In this document: positions 9,051-17,973 of the stretch, one piece after another | Layout: every line of letters starts with the position of its first letter | How positions within the stretch are numbered: position 1 is the stretch's first letter | Program-made: the position numbers and the translations under genes | The notes under the pieces: model-generated | Database searches by the model: none | What the model saw: the letters and a program-made list of their open reading frames with translations, nothing else | What the model was told of the DNA's origin: nothing | Source of the DNA: JAHECQ01 sp963775125 | GTDB lineage: Bacteria > Actinomycetota > Acidimicrobiia > Acidimicrobiales > SZUA-35 | Assembly: GCA_963775125.1 (NCBI GenBank) | Contig: CAVZHQ010000005.1 | Span: 248,001 to 312,000 of the forward strand | Direction of reading: 5' to 3' | DNA: 64,000 bases

Positions 9051-10226
9051 TCAGAGCGGGGTCTTGTTGAGGGCGGCGTCGATGAGTTGCATGGGGTGAA
9101 TGGTTCGGACACCGGCGCCGGCGAGGTGCATGCTGCAGCCGGGGTTGGCCGATGCGACCAAGTCGGGTTTGGCCCGGTCGATTGCGTCGACCTTGCGGTC
9201 GCGGATCAGCCCGGCGAGTTCGGGCTGCAGGAGCGAGTAGGCGCCACCCGCACCGCAGCAAAGACCGTCGTCGTCGAGCTCGACAAGCGTCTGGACGAAC
9301 GGTTCGAGGACGACCCGGGTGGCTTCGTGCACGCGCTGGACGTGGCGGAGGTGACAGGGGTCCTGGACCGCGACCGTCACCGGAACCTTGTCGGCGTCGG
9401 GGAGCTGCCCGACCCGTGGGGCCAGCCATTCCTGGATGTCGAAGACACGGGCCGAGAACTCCTTCGCCGCCTCGGTGCCCAGAAGGTGGCCGTAGTCCTT
9501 CATGGCGGCGCCGCAGCCGGCCGAGTCGACCAGGATCGGGCGGGCGGGGAGCGCTTCCATCAGCTGGGTGGCTCGGGCGCGGGCATCGTCGCCGAGACCG
9601 GCGTGGGTGTGCAGCGCTCCGCAACACGGAGCCAGTTGGTTGGTGGGGATGACCGCCACGCCGGCCGCCTCGAGCACCCGTTGAGCAGCTGCGTGGACGT
9701 CTCGCTGCCATACGTCCATCACGCAGCCGGTGAACAGGAACACCGTTTCGTGGCCCGGGGCATCCACCGTGGGCGACGGTTCGAGACTGCGTTGGCGCAG
9801 CGGAAGGTCGGCGGGAGCACCCAGCCGGTCGGGCAATACCTTGAGCCGTTGCGCAACGGCCATGGCCGTGGTGCCGATCTGCAACAGGCGCGGTTGGTTG
9901 AGTGGCTTCAGCGCCCACCGTTGCCACACGGGCGTGAGCGATCCGTTGTCGGCCAGCGCTTCGCGGGTGCGCTCCATGAGGTGGCCGTAGGGGACGCCGC
10001 TGGGGCAGGCCGGCTCGCACCCTCGGCACTGCACGCACGTGTCGAAGGCCTCGAGGACTTCGGGGGTGAGCGGGGCATTGTTGTTCTGCACCTCCCGCAT
10101 CAGTGCGATGCGGCCCCGGGGCGAGCGGGTCTCGTCGCCGGTGACCCGGAAGGTGGGGCAGGACGGGAGGCACAGTCCGCATTGCACGCACGTGTTCAGT
10201 TCGTCGGGGTCGATGGTCAGATCCAT
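9051..10226 (-). CDS. glcF: glycolate oxidase iron-sulfur subunit GlcF
   Basis: Electron-transfer subunit of glycolate oxidase, passing electrons from GlcD/GlcE to the respiratory chain. In 391 residues there are two ferredoxin-type CxxCxxCxxxCP motifs, at residues 13-24 (CVQCGLCLPSCP) and about 63-74 (CVQCRGCEPACP), each expected to bind a [4Fe-4S] cluster. Two cysteine-rich CCG domains follow (APCCGALHTHAG and DGLCCGAGGAYS). Third gene of glcDEF with a 4-bp gap after glcE. Intact. Confidence 0.93.
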   Translation of the reverse strand: MDLTIDPDELNTCVQCGLCLPSCPTFRVTGDETRSPRGRIALMREVQNNNAPLTPEVLEAFDTCVQCRGCEPACPSGVPYGHLMERTREALADNGSLTPVWQRWALKPLNQPRLLQIGTTAMAVAQRLKVLPDRLGAPADLPLRQRSLEPSPTVDAPGHETVFLFTGCVMDVWQRDVHAAAQRVLEAAGVAVIPTNQLAPCCGALHTHAGLGDDARARATQLMEALPARPILVDSAGCGAAMKDYGHLLGTEAAKEFSARVFDIQEWLAPRVGQLPDADKVPVTVAVQDPCHLRHVQRVHEATRVVLEPFVQTLVELDDDGLCCGAGGAYSLLQPELAGLIRDRKVDAIDRAKPDLVASANPGCSMHLAGAGVRTIHPMQLIDAALNKTPL

Positions 10227-10230
10227 GAAG

Positions 10231-11154
10231 TCACGGCCTCCGGCCGGGATTGAGGCGGCCGCTGGGGTCGAAGAGTTGCTTCATCCGGTCGGCCACCTGC
10301 TGGAGGGCGAGATCGACCGGTTTGGACGGTTGGGGCCGCTCGGCGAACGCCAGGCCGACGCCGATGGCGGCGACGAAGGTCTCGCCGAGCCCCGAGACCG
10401 AGGCCGGCCGGAGTACCTCGGCCGGGGTGAGGGACCAGCGGTGCGGGGGAAGCGGCGGGGGTCCGTCCACCTCGTCGAACGGGCAGAGGGCGCCGAGTAC
10501 CTTGGTTTCGGCATCGACATCGACGGTGTGGCCCTCCAGCTTCACCCACACTGAACGCCCGTCGAAGAGCACGGCCGCTGGTCGCAGCAACGCCTCGTAG
10601 ACGGTCAGCGGGTCGGCGCCCTCGGTGTGAAGCCACCGCGACAACGCGGGCGCCGGATTGGTGCGGAGGATCACCTCGCCGATGAGCCCCAAGGTGCCCA
10701 GCGAGCCGACCAGCGCCTTGGGCAGATTGAACCCGCTGACGTTCTTCACCGTCGGCCCGCCAGCGGTGACCACACGGCCCTCGGCCGAGACGTAGTCGAT
10801 CTGCAGCGCAGCGTCCCGAACACGTCCACGCCCCAGCAGATCGAGATCGTTCTGACCCACCGCCAACGCCCCGCCGACGGTGCCGCCGCGGTCGGGGAGG
10901 GCGCAGCGTTGCCCGGCCTCGGCCAGGACCTGGTGGAGTTCGGCGACGGTGGTGCCGGCGCCGAGCCGAATCGTCATCTCCCGGGGTTGATAGTCGACGA
11001 CGCCGGTCGGTGCGGTGACGAGACGCGTGCCCTCGGCCGACTCGCCACCGAGGCTCCATCGGGTCCGGCCGCCGACGACGGCCACGCGATCGGTCGGGCC
11101 GACCGCCTCGGCGAAGGCCGCGAGGCGTCTGCCCACACCAGTGTCGACACTCAT
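10231..11154 (-). CDS. glcE: glycolate oxidase FAD-binding subunit GlcE
   Basis: FAD-binding subunit of glycolate oxidase. Starts at the ATG 11154-11152, whose last bases form an ATGA overlap with the glcD stop. That overlap rules out the much longer upstream open frame, which is arginine-rich shadow sequence of glcD. In 307 residues one sees VAVVGGRTRWSLGG, VDYQPREMTIRLGAGTTVAEL, the FAD-contact run LPDRGGTVGGALA and GPTVKNVSGFNLPKALVGSLG. The C-terminal half is shorter than in GlcD, as usual for GlcE, and ends RMKQLFDPSGRLNPGRRP. Confidence 0.9.
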   Translation of the reverse strand: MSVDTGVGRRLAAFAEAVGPTDRVAVVGGRTRWSLGGESAEGTRLVTAPTGVVDYQPREMTIRLGAGTTVAELHQVLAEAGQRCALPDRGGTVGGALAVGQNDLDLLGRGRVRDAALQIDYVSAEGRVVTAGGPTVKNVSGFNLPKALVGSLGTLGLIGEVILRTNPAPALSRWLHTEGADPLTVYEALLRPAAVLFDGRSVWVKLEGHTVDVDAETKVLGALCPFDEVDGPPPLPPHRWSLTPAEVLRPASVSGLGETFVAAIGVGLAFAERPQPSKPVDLALQQVADRMKQLFDPSGRLNPGRRP

Positions 11155-12683
11155 CCCCAGACACCCGCTGGCACGCGCCGAAGGGCCTGAATGTCGGCGC
11201 ACGAGTGCCCCATCGGGATCACTTTTCCCGGGTTGGATCGGCAGTGCGGGTCGAACGATTGGCGTAGGCGGTTCTGGTGGTCGAGGTCGTCGTCGGAGAA
11301 CTGCTCGGACATGTACTCCTGTTTCTCGACGCCGATGCCGTGCTCGCCCGAGAGGACTCCCCCGGCGGCGAGCGAGGCGCGCACGATCTCGGCGCCCGCA
11401 GCGTGCACACGGTCGAGGACTCCGGGTTCGCGTCCATCGAAAATCAGCAATGGGTGCAGGTTGCCGTCGCCGGCGTGGAAGACGTTCATGACCAGCAGCT
11501 CGTGGCGGTCGGCGATCTCGTAGACCTGAGCCAACACGTCGGCCAGCTTGGCTCGCGGCACGACGGTGTCGTGCAGGTAGTAATCGGGTTTGATCTGAGC
11601 GATTGCGCCGAAGGCCGTCTTGCGTCCCTTCCACAGCAGGGCCCGTTCGTGGTCGCTGGCCGCAAGCCGGACGTCAGTCGCACCGTTGTCGCGTCCGATC
11701 TGGGCGATGCGGTCGGCGTCGATCTGCACCCCGCCTTCAAGGCCCTCGACCTCGGCCAGCAGCACGGCGGCGGCGTCGATCGGATAGCCGGCGTGGACGT
11801 AGTTCTCGACCGCGATCGTGATGCGCTGATCCATCACCTCCATGGCGGCGGGAACGATGCCCGCAGCGATGACGGCGCTGACGGTGTTGGCGGCATCGGC
11901 CACGTGACCGAAGGACAGCAGCAGCGTCCGCACCGCCGGAGGATTCTTGGTCAGGCGTACGGCGATTCTGGTGGCGATCCCCAAGGTGCCTTCGCCACCG
12001 ACGAACGCGCCTCGGAGGTCGAGCCCATCGGGCTCGGGGTCGAGGCCACCGAGCATGACCAGGTCGCCGTTCGGCAGGACGACCTCGGCCGCGATGATGT
12101 GGGCGTCGGTGACCCCGTAGGCCAGACAGTGGGGGCCGCCCGAGTTGTTGGCCAGGTTGCCGCCAATGGTGCAGACCTGTTGGCTCGACGGGTCAGGGGC
12201 GAAGTGGTAGCCCATCGGACGGAGGTACTTCGAGAGGTCGAGGTTGATGACACCGGGTTCGACCCACGCCACCCGGTTGACGGTGTCGACCTCGAGGATG
12301 CGGTTCATCCGGGTCAGAGCGATGACGATGGGGGCTCCGAGAGGGATGGCTCCGCCGGCGAGACCGGTTCCGGCGCCGCGGGGCACGATGGCCCGGCCGT
12401 GCCCGTTGGCGATCCGGACGATGGCCTGAACTTCGGCTGCGGTCTCGGGAAAGCACACCGGGCCGGCAACGCCGCCGTCGAACACCGAGGCGTCGCGCCG
12501 AAGCAGCGCCCGCTCGGCACTGTCGGTGCGGACCCGGTCCTGTCGACTCGTCTTGCGTCGCCAGGATCGAAGTCTGCTTGATGACAGGTCTCTGGGAGGG
12601 AGGTCTCTGGGGCGGAGGTCTTTGGGAGGAAGTGCGCGCCGAAGTTCGTCAGCGAGATCGTCGTCCGCGAGTTCATCGGTCAT
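11151..12683 (-). CDS. glcD: glycolate oxidase catalytic subunit GlcD (FAD-linked oxidase)
   Basis: Oxidises glycolate (or D-lactate-like 2-hydroxyacids) to the 2-oxo acid using FAD. In 510 residues: an FAD PCMH domain with VPRGAGTGLAGGAIPL, EPGVINLDLSKYLRPMGY, and CTIGGNLANNSGGPHCLAYG. The C-terminal domain has VFHAGDGNLHPLLI, SGEHGIGVEKQEYM and a FDPHCRSNPGK end. An unusual basic N-terminus of about 50 residues contains three 5-residue units of the form P-R/K-D-L (see repeat at 12586-12630) before the RVRTDSAERALLRRDAS start of the normal fold. A TAGTTT box lies 8 nt upstream of the ATG. First gene of glcDEF. Confidence 0.93.
   Translation of the reverse strand: MTDELADDDLADELRRALPPKDLRPRDLPPRDLSSSRLRSWRRKTSRQDRVRTDSAERALLRRDASVFDGGVAGPVCFPETAAEVQAIVRIANGHGRAIVPRGAGTGLAGGAIPLGAPIVIALTRMNRILEVDTVNRVAWVEPGVINLDLSKYLRPMGYHFAPDPSSQQVCTIGGNLANNSGGPHCLAYGVTDAHIIAAEVVLPNGDLVMLGGLDPEPDGLDLRGAFVGGEGTLGIATRIAVRLTKNPPAVRTLLLSFGHVADAANTVSAVIAAGIVPAAMEVMDQRITIAVENYVHAGYPIDAAAVLLAEVEGLEGGVQIDADRIAQIGRDNGATDVRLAASDHERALLWKGRKTAFGAIAQIKPDYYLHDTVVPRAKLADVLAQVYEIADRHELLVMNVFHAGDGNLHPLLIFDGREPGVLDRVHAAGAEIVRASLAAGGVLSGEHGIGVEKQEYMSEQFSDDDLDHQNRLRQSFDPHCRSNPGKVIPMGHSCADIQALRRVPAGVWG
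12586..12630 (-). repeat. three tandem 15-bp repeats inside the glcD N-terminus
   Basis: Units at 12586-12600, 12601-12615 and 12616-12630, consensus AGGTCTCTGGGAGGG on the plus strand with 2-3 changes between copies. Being 15 nt long they stay in frame, encoding successive PKDLR/PRDLP/PRDLS pentapeptides. Confidence 0.8.
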
Positions 12684-12694
12684 GACCCTGGAAA

Positions 12695-14023
12695 CTACCA
12701 GGTCGGTCGCCAGCCCATTCCCGAGATCCCGCCGTCCGACTTGGTGGCCAGGACCTGGTGGATCTCGATTCTTCCGGTCCGGAACTGGGAGCTCGAGCCG
12801 GCCATGTAGAGCCGCCAGACCCTGGCCCGTCCCTCGCCGACCAACGCGACCGCCTTGGGCCAGTTGGCGTCGAGGTTGTTGACCCAGTGGCGCAAGGTCA
12901 CGGCGTAGTGCTCACGAAGGCTTTCGACGTGGCGAACCTCGAATCCCGATCGCTGGATGCCGTTCACCAAGGCCCCGATCTCGTGCAGTTCGCCGTTGGG
13001 GAACACGTACCGATGCACGAAGCCCCGTCGGTGAACCGCGGTGCGTTCGCTTCCGACCCGCAGCTTGTTCGGGGTCGAGGGTCGTCGGCCGATCTGATGG
13101 TTGAGCAATCGGCCGCCGGGGACGAGCAGCCCGTGGAGTAGCTCGAAGTACCGGCGCAGCTGGTCCGCCCCGACGTGTTCGAACATGCCGATGGAGCTGA
13201 TGGCATCGAAGGGGCCATCGCTCAGGTCGCGATAGTCCTGGATGCGGATCTCCACGCGGTCGGCCAGGCCGGCTTCGGAAACCCGCTCACGCGCCACCTT
13301 GGCCTGCTCCTCGGAGATCGTGATGCCGACCGCTTTCACGCCGTAGTGCTGGGCCGCATGGAGGACCATGCCGCCCCAGCCGCAGCCCACATCGAGCAGC
13401 CGCATGCCGGGCTTCAGGTCCAACTTCCGCGCGATCAGGTCGTACTTCTGTGCTTGGGCCTGCTCGAGGGAGTCCTCGGCCGAGGTGAACACGGCGCACG
13501 AATACGTCCACGATGGCCCGAGCACGAGGCGGTAGAACTCGTTGCCGACGTCGTAGTGGTGGCTGATGGCCTCGGCGTCGGATCGTCGGGTGTGTCGCCC
13601 GAGCGGCCCACCGATCGACACCTCCTCTGCCGGGATTGCGGGCGGATGCAAGATGGCGTCCGCTCCGAGCAGCCGGAGCAGCCGCGCCGTTTCTCGTGGG
13701 CTGAAGTGGACATCGGGTAAGAGGTCCTGCAGGTCGACGAAACCCCAGAGATCGCCTTCGACGTCGAGGGAGCCGGACACATAGGCCCGGGCGACCCCCA
13801 GTTCTCCCGGCGCTCGGACGATGTGTTTGAGGGCGTCGTCGGAGCGGACGATGATGGTTGTCTTGGCATCGGTCGGGCCCATGGCCGAGCCGTCAGGGAA
13901 GCGAATACGAACCGGCGGTTTCGGACCTAAGAGCGCATGCGCGATGGACTGGTAAGCGGACGAGGACAACTGACGCACCTCCACGAGCTTCGAATCCCCG
14001 ATGTCACGAAAAGTGTGCCTCAT
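12695..14023 (-). CDS. cyclopropane-fatty-acyl-phospholipid synthase family methyltransferase
   Basis: SAM-dependent enzyme that adds a methylene (or methyl) group across acyl-chain double bonds of membrane phospholipids. The first 120 residues are the typical CFA-synthase N-terminal domain. Next comes HHYDVGNEFYRLVLGPSWTYSCAVF, the family's bicarbonate/active-site region, then SAM motif I LLDVGCGWGGMV, IGMFEHVG, and HRRGFVHRYVFPNGELHEIG. Start at the ATG 14023: the frame upstream to 14341 is serine-rich shadow sequence of gatC. About 442 residues, slightly longer than E. coli Cfa. It ends 11 bp before glcD on the same strand and is divergent from gatC. Confidence 0.88.
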   Translation of the reverse strand: MRHTFRDIGDSKLVEVRQLSSSAYQSIAHALLGPKPPVRIRFPDGSAMGPTDAKTTIIVRSDDALKHIVRAPGELGVARAYVSGSLDVEGDLWGFVDLQDLLPDVHFSPRETARLLRLLGADAILHPPAIPAEEVSIGGPLGRHTRRSDAEAISHHYDVGNEFYRLVLGPSWTYSCAVFTSAEDSLEQAQAQKYDLIARKLDLKPGMRLLDVGCGWGGMVLHAAQHYGVKAVGITISEEQAKVARERVSEAGLADRVEIRIQDYRDLSDGPFDAISSIGMFEHVGADQLRRYFELLHGLLVPGGRLLNHQIGRRPSTPNKLRVGSERTAVHRRGFVHRYVFPNGELHEIGALVNGIQRSGFEVRHVESLREHYAVTLRHWVNNLDANWPKAVALVGEGRARVWRLYMAGSSSQFRTGRIEIHQVLATKSDGGISGMGWRPTW

Positions 14024-14078
14024 GCACGCAGCGCGGTCCACCCGGATAATTCCGCCCGTCCCCGGAGTGCCCGCCCGA

Positions 14079-14084
14079 TAGGTT
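14079..14084 (+). promoter_or_regulatory. candidate leaderless -10 box (TAGGTT) for gatCAB
   Basis: TAGGTT, 6 nt, then the GTG of gatC at 14091; no Shine-Dalgarno sequence is present. Confidence 0.45.
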
Positions 14085-14090
14085 GATCGA

Positions 14091-14402
14091 GTGCCCGAAC
14101 CTCTCACCCCGGACGTCGTGGCCAAGGTCGCCGACCTGGCCATGTTGGAGCTGTCCGACGACGAACTGCAGACGTTCACCGCCCAGCTCGGCGCCGTCCT
14201 CGAACATGCCCAGGACGTCGAGGAGCTCGATGTCGACGACGTCGCACCCACCCACCACCCGTACCCGCTCCAGAACGTGATGCGCGCCGACGACCCACAT
14301 CCCGTCGTCGACCCGCTCGTCGCCGAGGCGGCGCTCGCCATGGCGCCTTCCGTCGAAGACCATCAGTTCAGGGTTCCGCCGGCACTGGGAGAAGAGCCAT
14401 GA
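14091..14402 (+). CDS. gatC: Asp-tRNA(Asn)/Glu-tRNA(Gln) amidotransferase subunit C
   Basis: Small stabilising subunit of the GatCAB complex that converts Glu-tRNA(Gln) and/or Asp-tRNA(Asn) to the amidated form. 103 residues with the family pattern: VVAKVADLAMLELSDDEL, a second helix ending AQDVEELDVDDVAPTHHPYPLQNVMRADD, then a loop ending FRVPPAL. Stop and gatA start overlap as ATGA, so translation is probably coupled. No separate glnS is visible in the window. Confidence 0.93.
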   Translation: MPEPLTPDVVAKVADLAMLELSDDELQTFTAQLGAVLEHAQDVEELDVDDVAPTHHPYPLQNVMRADDPHPVVDPLVAEAALAMAPSVEDHQFRVPPALGEEP

Positions 14403-15853
14403 GCCGCACGGCCATCGAGATCGCCACTGCCGTCGCAACGGGCGCCACGTCGGCGTTGTCGATCCTCGAGGAGTACCTGGCCCGGATCGACGCCCGGGAG
14501 TCCGACATCCACGCGTTCAACATCGTGTTGGCCGATTCCGCCCGGTCCCAGGCGGCGGAGATCGATCGCCAGGTGGCAGCGGGGCACGAGGTCGGTCCGT
14601 TGGCCGGTGTGCCCATCGCCCTCAAGGACAATCTCTGCACCCGCGGCATTCCCACCACGTGTTCGTCTCGAATGCTCGAAGGTTGGTGTCCGCCCTACGA
14701 CGCAACCGTTGTCGAACGTCTGGCCGAGGCTGGTGCCATCGTCGTCGGCAAGACGAACCTCGATGAGTTCGCCATGGGGTCCTCGACCGAGAACTCGGCC
14801 TTCGGGCCGACCCGCAACCCGCACGATCTCTCCCGTGTCCCGGGCGGTTCGTCCGGCGGTTCGGCGGCCGCGGTGGCGGCCGGGTTCTCGGCGGTCGCCC
14901 TGGGCTCCGACACCGGCGGGTCCATTCGCCAGCCGGCCGCCCTGTGCGGCGTGGTCGGGATGAAGCCGACCTATGGCGCGGTCAGTCGGTACGGCCTGGT
15001 CGCATTCGCCAGCTCGCTCGATCAGATCGGCCCGTTCAGCCAGGACGTCGCCGACTCGGCGTTGTTGTACGAGCTGATCTCGGGCCACGACCCTCGGGAC
15101 TCGACCTCCATTCCCGCCACACTGCCGTCGGTCCGGGGTCACCTGGACCGTGGTGTCGAAGGTCTCCGGGTCGGTCTCATCCACGAACTGCTGGGCGAGA
15201 CGCTTGACGGCTTCGAACCCGAGGTGTTGGCGCAGACCCGCGCTGCCGCCGCCGCCCTGGCCGCCGCGGGAGCCATCGTCGACGAGGTGTCCGTACCATC
15301 GACCATCTACGGGCTCTCGGCCTACTACCTCATCGCCCCGGCCGAAGCCTCCTCCAATCTGGCGCGCTACGACGGGGTCCGATACGGGCACCGCGAGGAA
15401 GGCCGAGCCAACACCGCGGCCATGATGCGAGCATCGAGAACCGCGGGCTTCGGCCCCGAGGTGAAGCGACGCATCATGCTCGGCACCTACGGTCTGTCGG
15501 CCGGCTACCACGACGCGTTCTACGGCAAAGCCCAGAGGGTTCGGACCCTCATCATCGAAGACTTCGCCAAGGCCTACGAGAACTTCGACGTGCTGCTCTC
15601 GCCGACGTCGCCGTGCGTCGCCTTCCCGTTCGGTGCGAAGTCCGATCCGCTCACCATGTATCTCAACGACGTGGCCACCATTCCGTCGAACCTTTCGGGT
15701 CAGCCTTCGATCTCGGTGCCTTTCGGTACCGGGGCACAAGGTTTGCCGGTGGGTGTGCAGGTTTTGGCGCCTCTGCTGGGCGAGCCCGTGATGTATCAAG
15801 TGGCGGCTGAGCTCGAACGGGCCGCGCAGGGAGGAAGCAATGTCACTCGCTGA
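14399..15853 (+). CDS. gatA: Asp-tRNA(Asn)/Glu-tRNA(Gln) amidotransferase subunit A
   Basis: Amidase subunit that releases ammonia from glutamine. 484 residues of the amidase signature family with the Ser-cis-Ser-Lys triad visible: the Lys in GVPIALKDN, the GGSSGGSAAAVAAG signature, and the nucleophile region GSDTGGSIRQPA. The C-terminus keeps SPTSPCVAFPFGAK and the closing GLPVGVQVLAP. Overlaps gatC by 4 bp and gatB by 14 bp. Intact. Confidence 0.96.
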   Translation: MSRTAIEIATAVATGATSALSILEEYLARIDARESDIHAFNIVLADSARSQAAEIDRQVAAGHEVGPLAGVPIALKDNLCTRGIPTTCSSRMLEGWCPPYDATVVERLAEAGAIVVGKTNLDEFAMGSSTENSAFGPTRNPHDLSRVPGGSSGGSAAAVAAGFSAVALGSDTGGSIRQPAALCGVVGMKPTYGAVSRYGLVAFASSLDQIGPFSQDVADSALLYELISGHDPRDSTSIPATLPSVRGHLDRGVEGLRVGLIHELLGETLDGFEPEVLAQTRAAAAALAAAGAIVDEVSVPSTIYGLSAYYLIAPAEASSNLARYDGVRYGHREEGRANTAAMMRASRTAGFGPEVKRRIMLGTYGLSAGYHDAFYGKAQRVRTLIIEDFAKAYENFDVLLSPTSPCVAFPFGAKSDPLTMYLNDVATIPSNLSGQPSISVPFGTGAQGLPVGVQVLAPLLGEPVMYQVAAELERAAQGGSNVTR

Positions 15854-17294
15854 AGGAACAAGCCCCGAGCGTGAACCGCAGAACCTGCCCGAGGGGTGGG
15901 AGATGGTCATCGGTCTCGAAGTGCACGCCGAACTGGCCACCCACACCAAGATGTTCTCGCCGGCCCCGAACCATTTCGGCGCCGAGCCGAACACCAACGT
16001 GCACCCGGTCTGTCTCGGCCTGCCGGGTACCTTGCCGGTGGTCAATGCCAAGGCGGTCGAGCTGTCGATCCGTGTCGGCCTCGCCCTCAACTGCACCGTG
16101 CAGAAGTGTGTGTTCGCCCGGAAGAACTACTTCTACCCGGACATGCCCAAGGACTATCAGATCTCGCAGTACGACCAACCGCTCAACGCCGACGGATGGC
16201 TCGAACTGCCGTCGGGTTATCGGGTCGGTGTCGAGCGGGCTCACATGGAAGAGGACACCGGCAAGTCCACCCACGTCGGCGTTTCCGGCCGGATCCATGA
16301 CGCCGGCTACTCGCTCGTCGACTACAACCGGGCCGGCGTTCCCTTGCTCGAAATCGTCTCTCGGCCCGACATCCGCGGCCCCGAGGAAGCCAAGGCCTAC
16401 GTGGCCGAGCTGCAGTCCATCCTCATCGCGGTCGGCGCCAGTGACGGCAAGTTCGAGGAGGGCTCGTTGCGGGTCGACGCCAACGTTTCGGTCCGACCGG
16501 TCGGGTCCACCGAGCTTCGGACCCGATGCGAGGTCAAGAACGTCAACTCCCTGCGGTCGATCGGGCGAGCGATCCAGTACGAGGCCATCCGCCACGTCGG
16601 CCTCTACACCGCGGGCGAGGCGCCCATCCAGGAGACCCGACACTGGGACGAGGAGGGCGGACGCACCCGTCCCGGCCGTTCGAAGGAGGAAGCCGAGGAC
16701 TATCGGTACTTCGCCGACCCCGACCTGGTGCCCATCGACCCTTCGCCCGAATGGATCGAGGAGATCCGCGCCGCGTTACCGGCGCTGCCCCGAGAACGGC
16801 GACAGGCGTTGATCGACCTCGGCGGGCACGGGGAAGCCGTGACGTTGACGGTCGAACGGGGCCTCGACACCCTGGTCCGCGAGGCGGTCGCGCTCGGGGC
16901 CGATGCCGAGCGGGCGCTGATCCACGCGGCCAACAACCTCGCGGTCGAAGGTGCAGACCAACTCGATTCCGCGCGGTTCGCCGCGCTTGTCACCATGGAA
17001 ACGTCCGGCCAGTTGACCTCGACGCAGGCCAAGCAGGTGCTGGCTTCGATGGTCGCCACCGGCAGATCACCGGCCGACCTGGCTGCCGAAGCCGGCTTCG
17101 AAGCGATGGACACCGATGAGCTCGAAGGTCTGCTCGACGGGATCATCGCTGCCCACCCCGACGAGTGGCAGCGCTTCGTCGAGGGTGAAGCCAAGCTCCA
17201 GGGCATGTTCACCGGCCAGATCATGAAAGCCACCGGTGGCAAGGCCGACGGCAAGGTGATCGCCCAACTCCTGGCGGCCAAGAAACAAGCCTGA
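15840..17294 (+). CDS. gatB: Asp-tRNA(Asn)/Glu-tRNA(Gln) amidotransferase subunit B
   Basis: Kinase/transamidase subunit that activates the mischarged tRNA with ATP and receives ammonia from GatA. 484 residues: WEMVIGLEVHAELAT, the zinc-region variant VHPVCLGLPGTLPVVN, FARKNYFYPDMPKDYQISQYDQP, and RCEVKNVNSL. The helical and YqeY-like tail domains end in KATGGKADGKVIAQLL. The ATG at 15840 lies inside the end of gatA. A strong inverted repeat follows at 17312-17359. Confidence 0.96.
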   Translation: MSLAEGTSPEREPQNLPEGWEMVIGLEVHAELATHTKMFSPAPNHFGAEPNTNVHPVCLGLPGTLPVVNAKAVELSIRVGLALNCTVQKCVFARKNYFYPDMPKDYQISQYDQPLNADGWLELPSGYRVGVERAHMEEDTGKSTHVGVSGRIHDAGYSLVDYNRAGVPLLEIVSRPDIRGPEEAKAYVAELQSILIAVGASDGKFEEGSLRVDANVSVRPVGSTELRTRCEVKNVNSLRSIGRAIQYEAIRHVGLYTAGEAPIQETRHWDEEGGRTRPGRSKEEAEDYRYFADPDLVPIDPSPEWIEEIRAALPALPRERRQALIDLGGHGEAVTLTVERGLDTLVREAVALGADAERALIHAANNLAVEGADQLDSARFAALVTMETSGQLTSTQAKQVLASMVATGRSPADLAAEAGFEAMDTDELEGLLDGIIAAHPDEWQRFVEGEAKLQGMFTGQIMKATGGKADGKVIAQLLAAKKQA

Positions 17295-17311
17295 CTCCAG
17301 CCCGACCATCG

Positions 17312-17359
17312 GATCGGGAGTGCCCGGGAACTGTTTTCGGTACTCTCACACTCCCGATC
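17312..17359 (+). terminator. inverted repeat after gatB, candidate terminator
   Basis: Perfect 11-bp arms GATCGGGAGTG (17312-17322) and CACTCCCGATC (17349-17359) with a 26-nt loop, 18 bp after the gatB stop. No clear T-run, but the position at the end of gatCAB fits termination. Sequence unrelated to the TGCAG hairpin family. Confidence 0.5.
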
Positions 17360-17414
17360 GATGTTCGTCGGGCAACTTCCCCCAGACCACAGGCTTTGGT
17401 GAAGGGGACGCGTC

Positions 17415-17936
17415 ATGCACAGCAGGCGGGTTGTAGGAGTTGGTACTGCCGCCGGTGCGGTTGTGGCGATCTCGATGGGGATGATCGGGCTCGGGCCGTT
17501 CAACGGTCCCGAGCAGGCATCGCGGTCGCGCGCGGAGTCGTCGGCGACCCAGCCGCTCGAGCCGTGTCAGCAGCCAGCGTCACCCGATCCATGGGGTGAC
17601 GCCGACCCGCTCGAACTGGTGCTCGACGCAGGTGAGGCGGCCCGCGAACGCACCCCTCGTTGTGCAACCGAACCCGCCGAACGGATCTGCCGGGCACTGT
17701 GGCTGGCTCAGCAGCTCGACCCGGTGTTGGTGTCCCTGCGAGGCAACCCGGCCCAGGCCCGCCGGGCTGACGCATTGTTGTCGTGGGCCATCGGCGATGC
17801 TCGGTCCGTCGCGGACCCCGCGCTCGCCGCCGCGTTGGACGAGCTCCTGGTCGGCCCCGAAGACATCGACGCGGTCATCGACCGAGCTCGCCCCGAAGTC
17901 CTCGACCCCCTCCGCGCCGCCGAACAAGCCTGCTGA
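17415..17936 (+). CDS. secreted or membrane-anchored protein of unknown function
   Basis: 173 residues, not recognised. Starts with a basic MHSRR and a hydrophobic helix (VVGVGTAAGAVVAISMGMIGLG), a signal peptide or anchor. The rest is Ala/Asp/Glu-rich and mostly helical, with cysteines at PLEPCQQP, TPRCATEP, ERICRAL and a final C. Ends DPLRAAEQAC. A GGGGA sequence sits about 8 nt before the ATG, one of the few clear Shine-Dalgarno sites here. Converges on the MATE gene with a 37-bp gap. Confidence 0.65.
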   Translation: MHSRRVVGVGTAAGAVVAISMGMIGLGPFNGPEQASRSRAESSATQPLEPCQQPASPDPWGDADPLELVLDAGEAARERTPRCATEPAERICRALWLAQQLDPVLVSLRGNPAQARRADALLSWAIGDARSVADPALAAALDELLVGPEDIDAVIDRARPEVLDPLRAAEQAC

Positions 17937-17973
17937 CCGTCGTCGTCTCCCTGTCCGGCGATGGTGGGGGTGA

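Noticed and set aside
9031..10191. 386-codon minus-strand frame parallel to glcF
   Set aside because: Arginine/proline-rich alternate frame; glcF has the iron-sulfur motifs in the other frame.
11277..12581. 434-codon plus-strand frame antisense to glcD
   Set aside because: No motif, antisense to an intact catalytic subunit.
14363..16096. 577-codon minus-strand open frame antisense to gatA/gatB
   Set aside because: Composition is Arg/Gly/His-rich with no domain; it is a shadow of two clearly recognised genes in high-G+C DNA.
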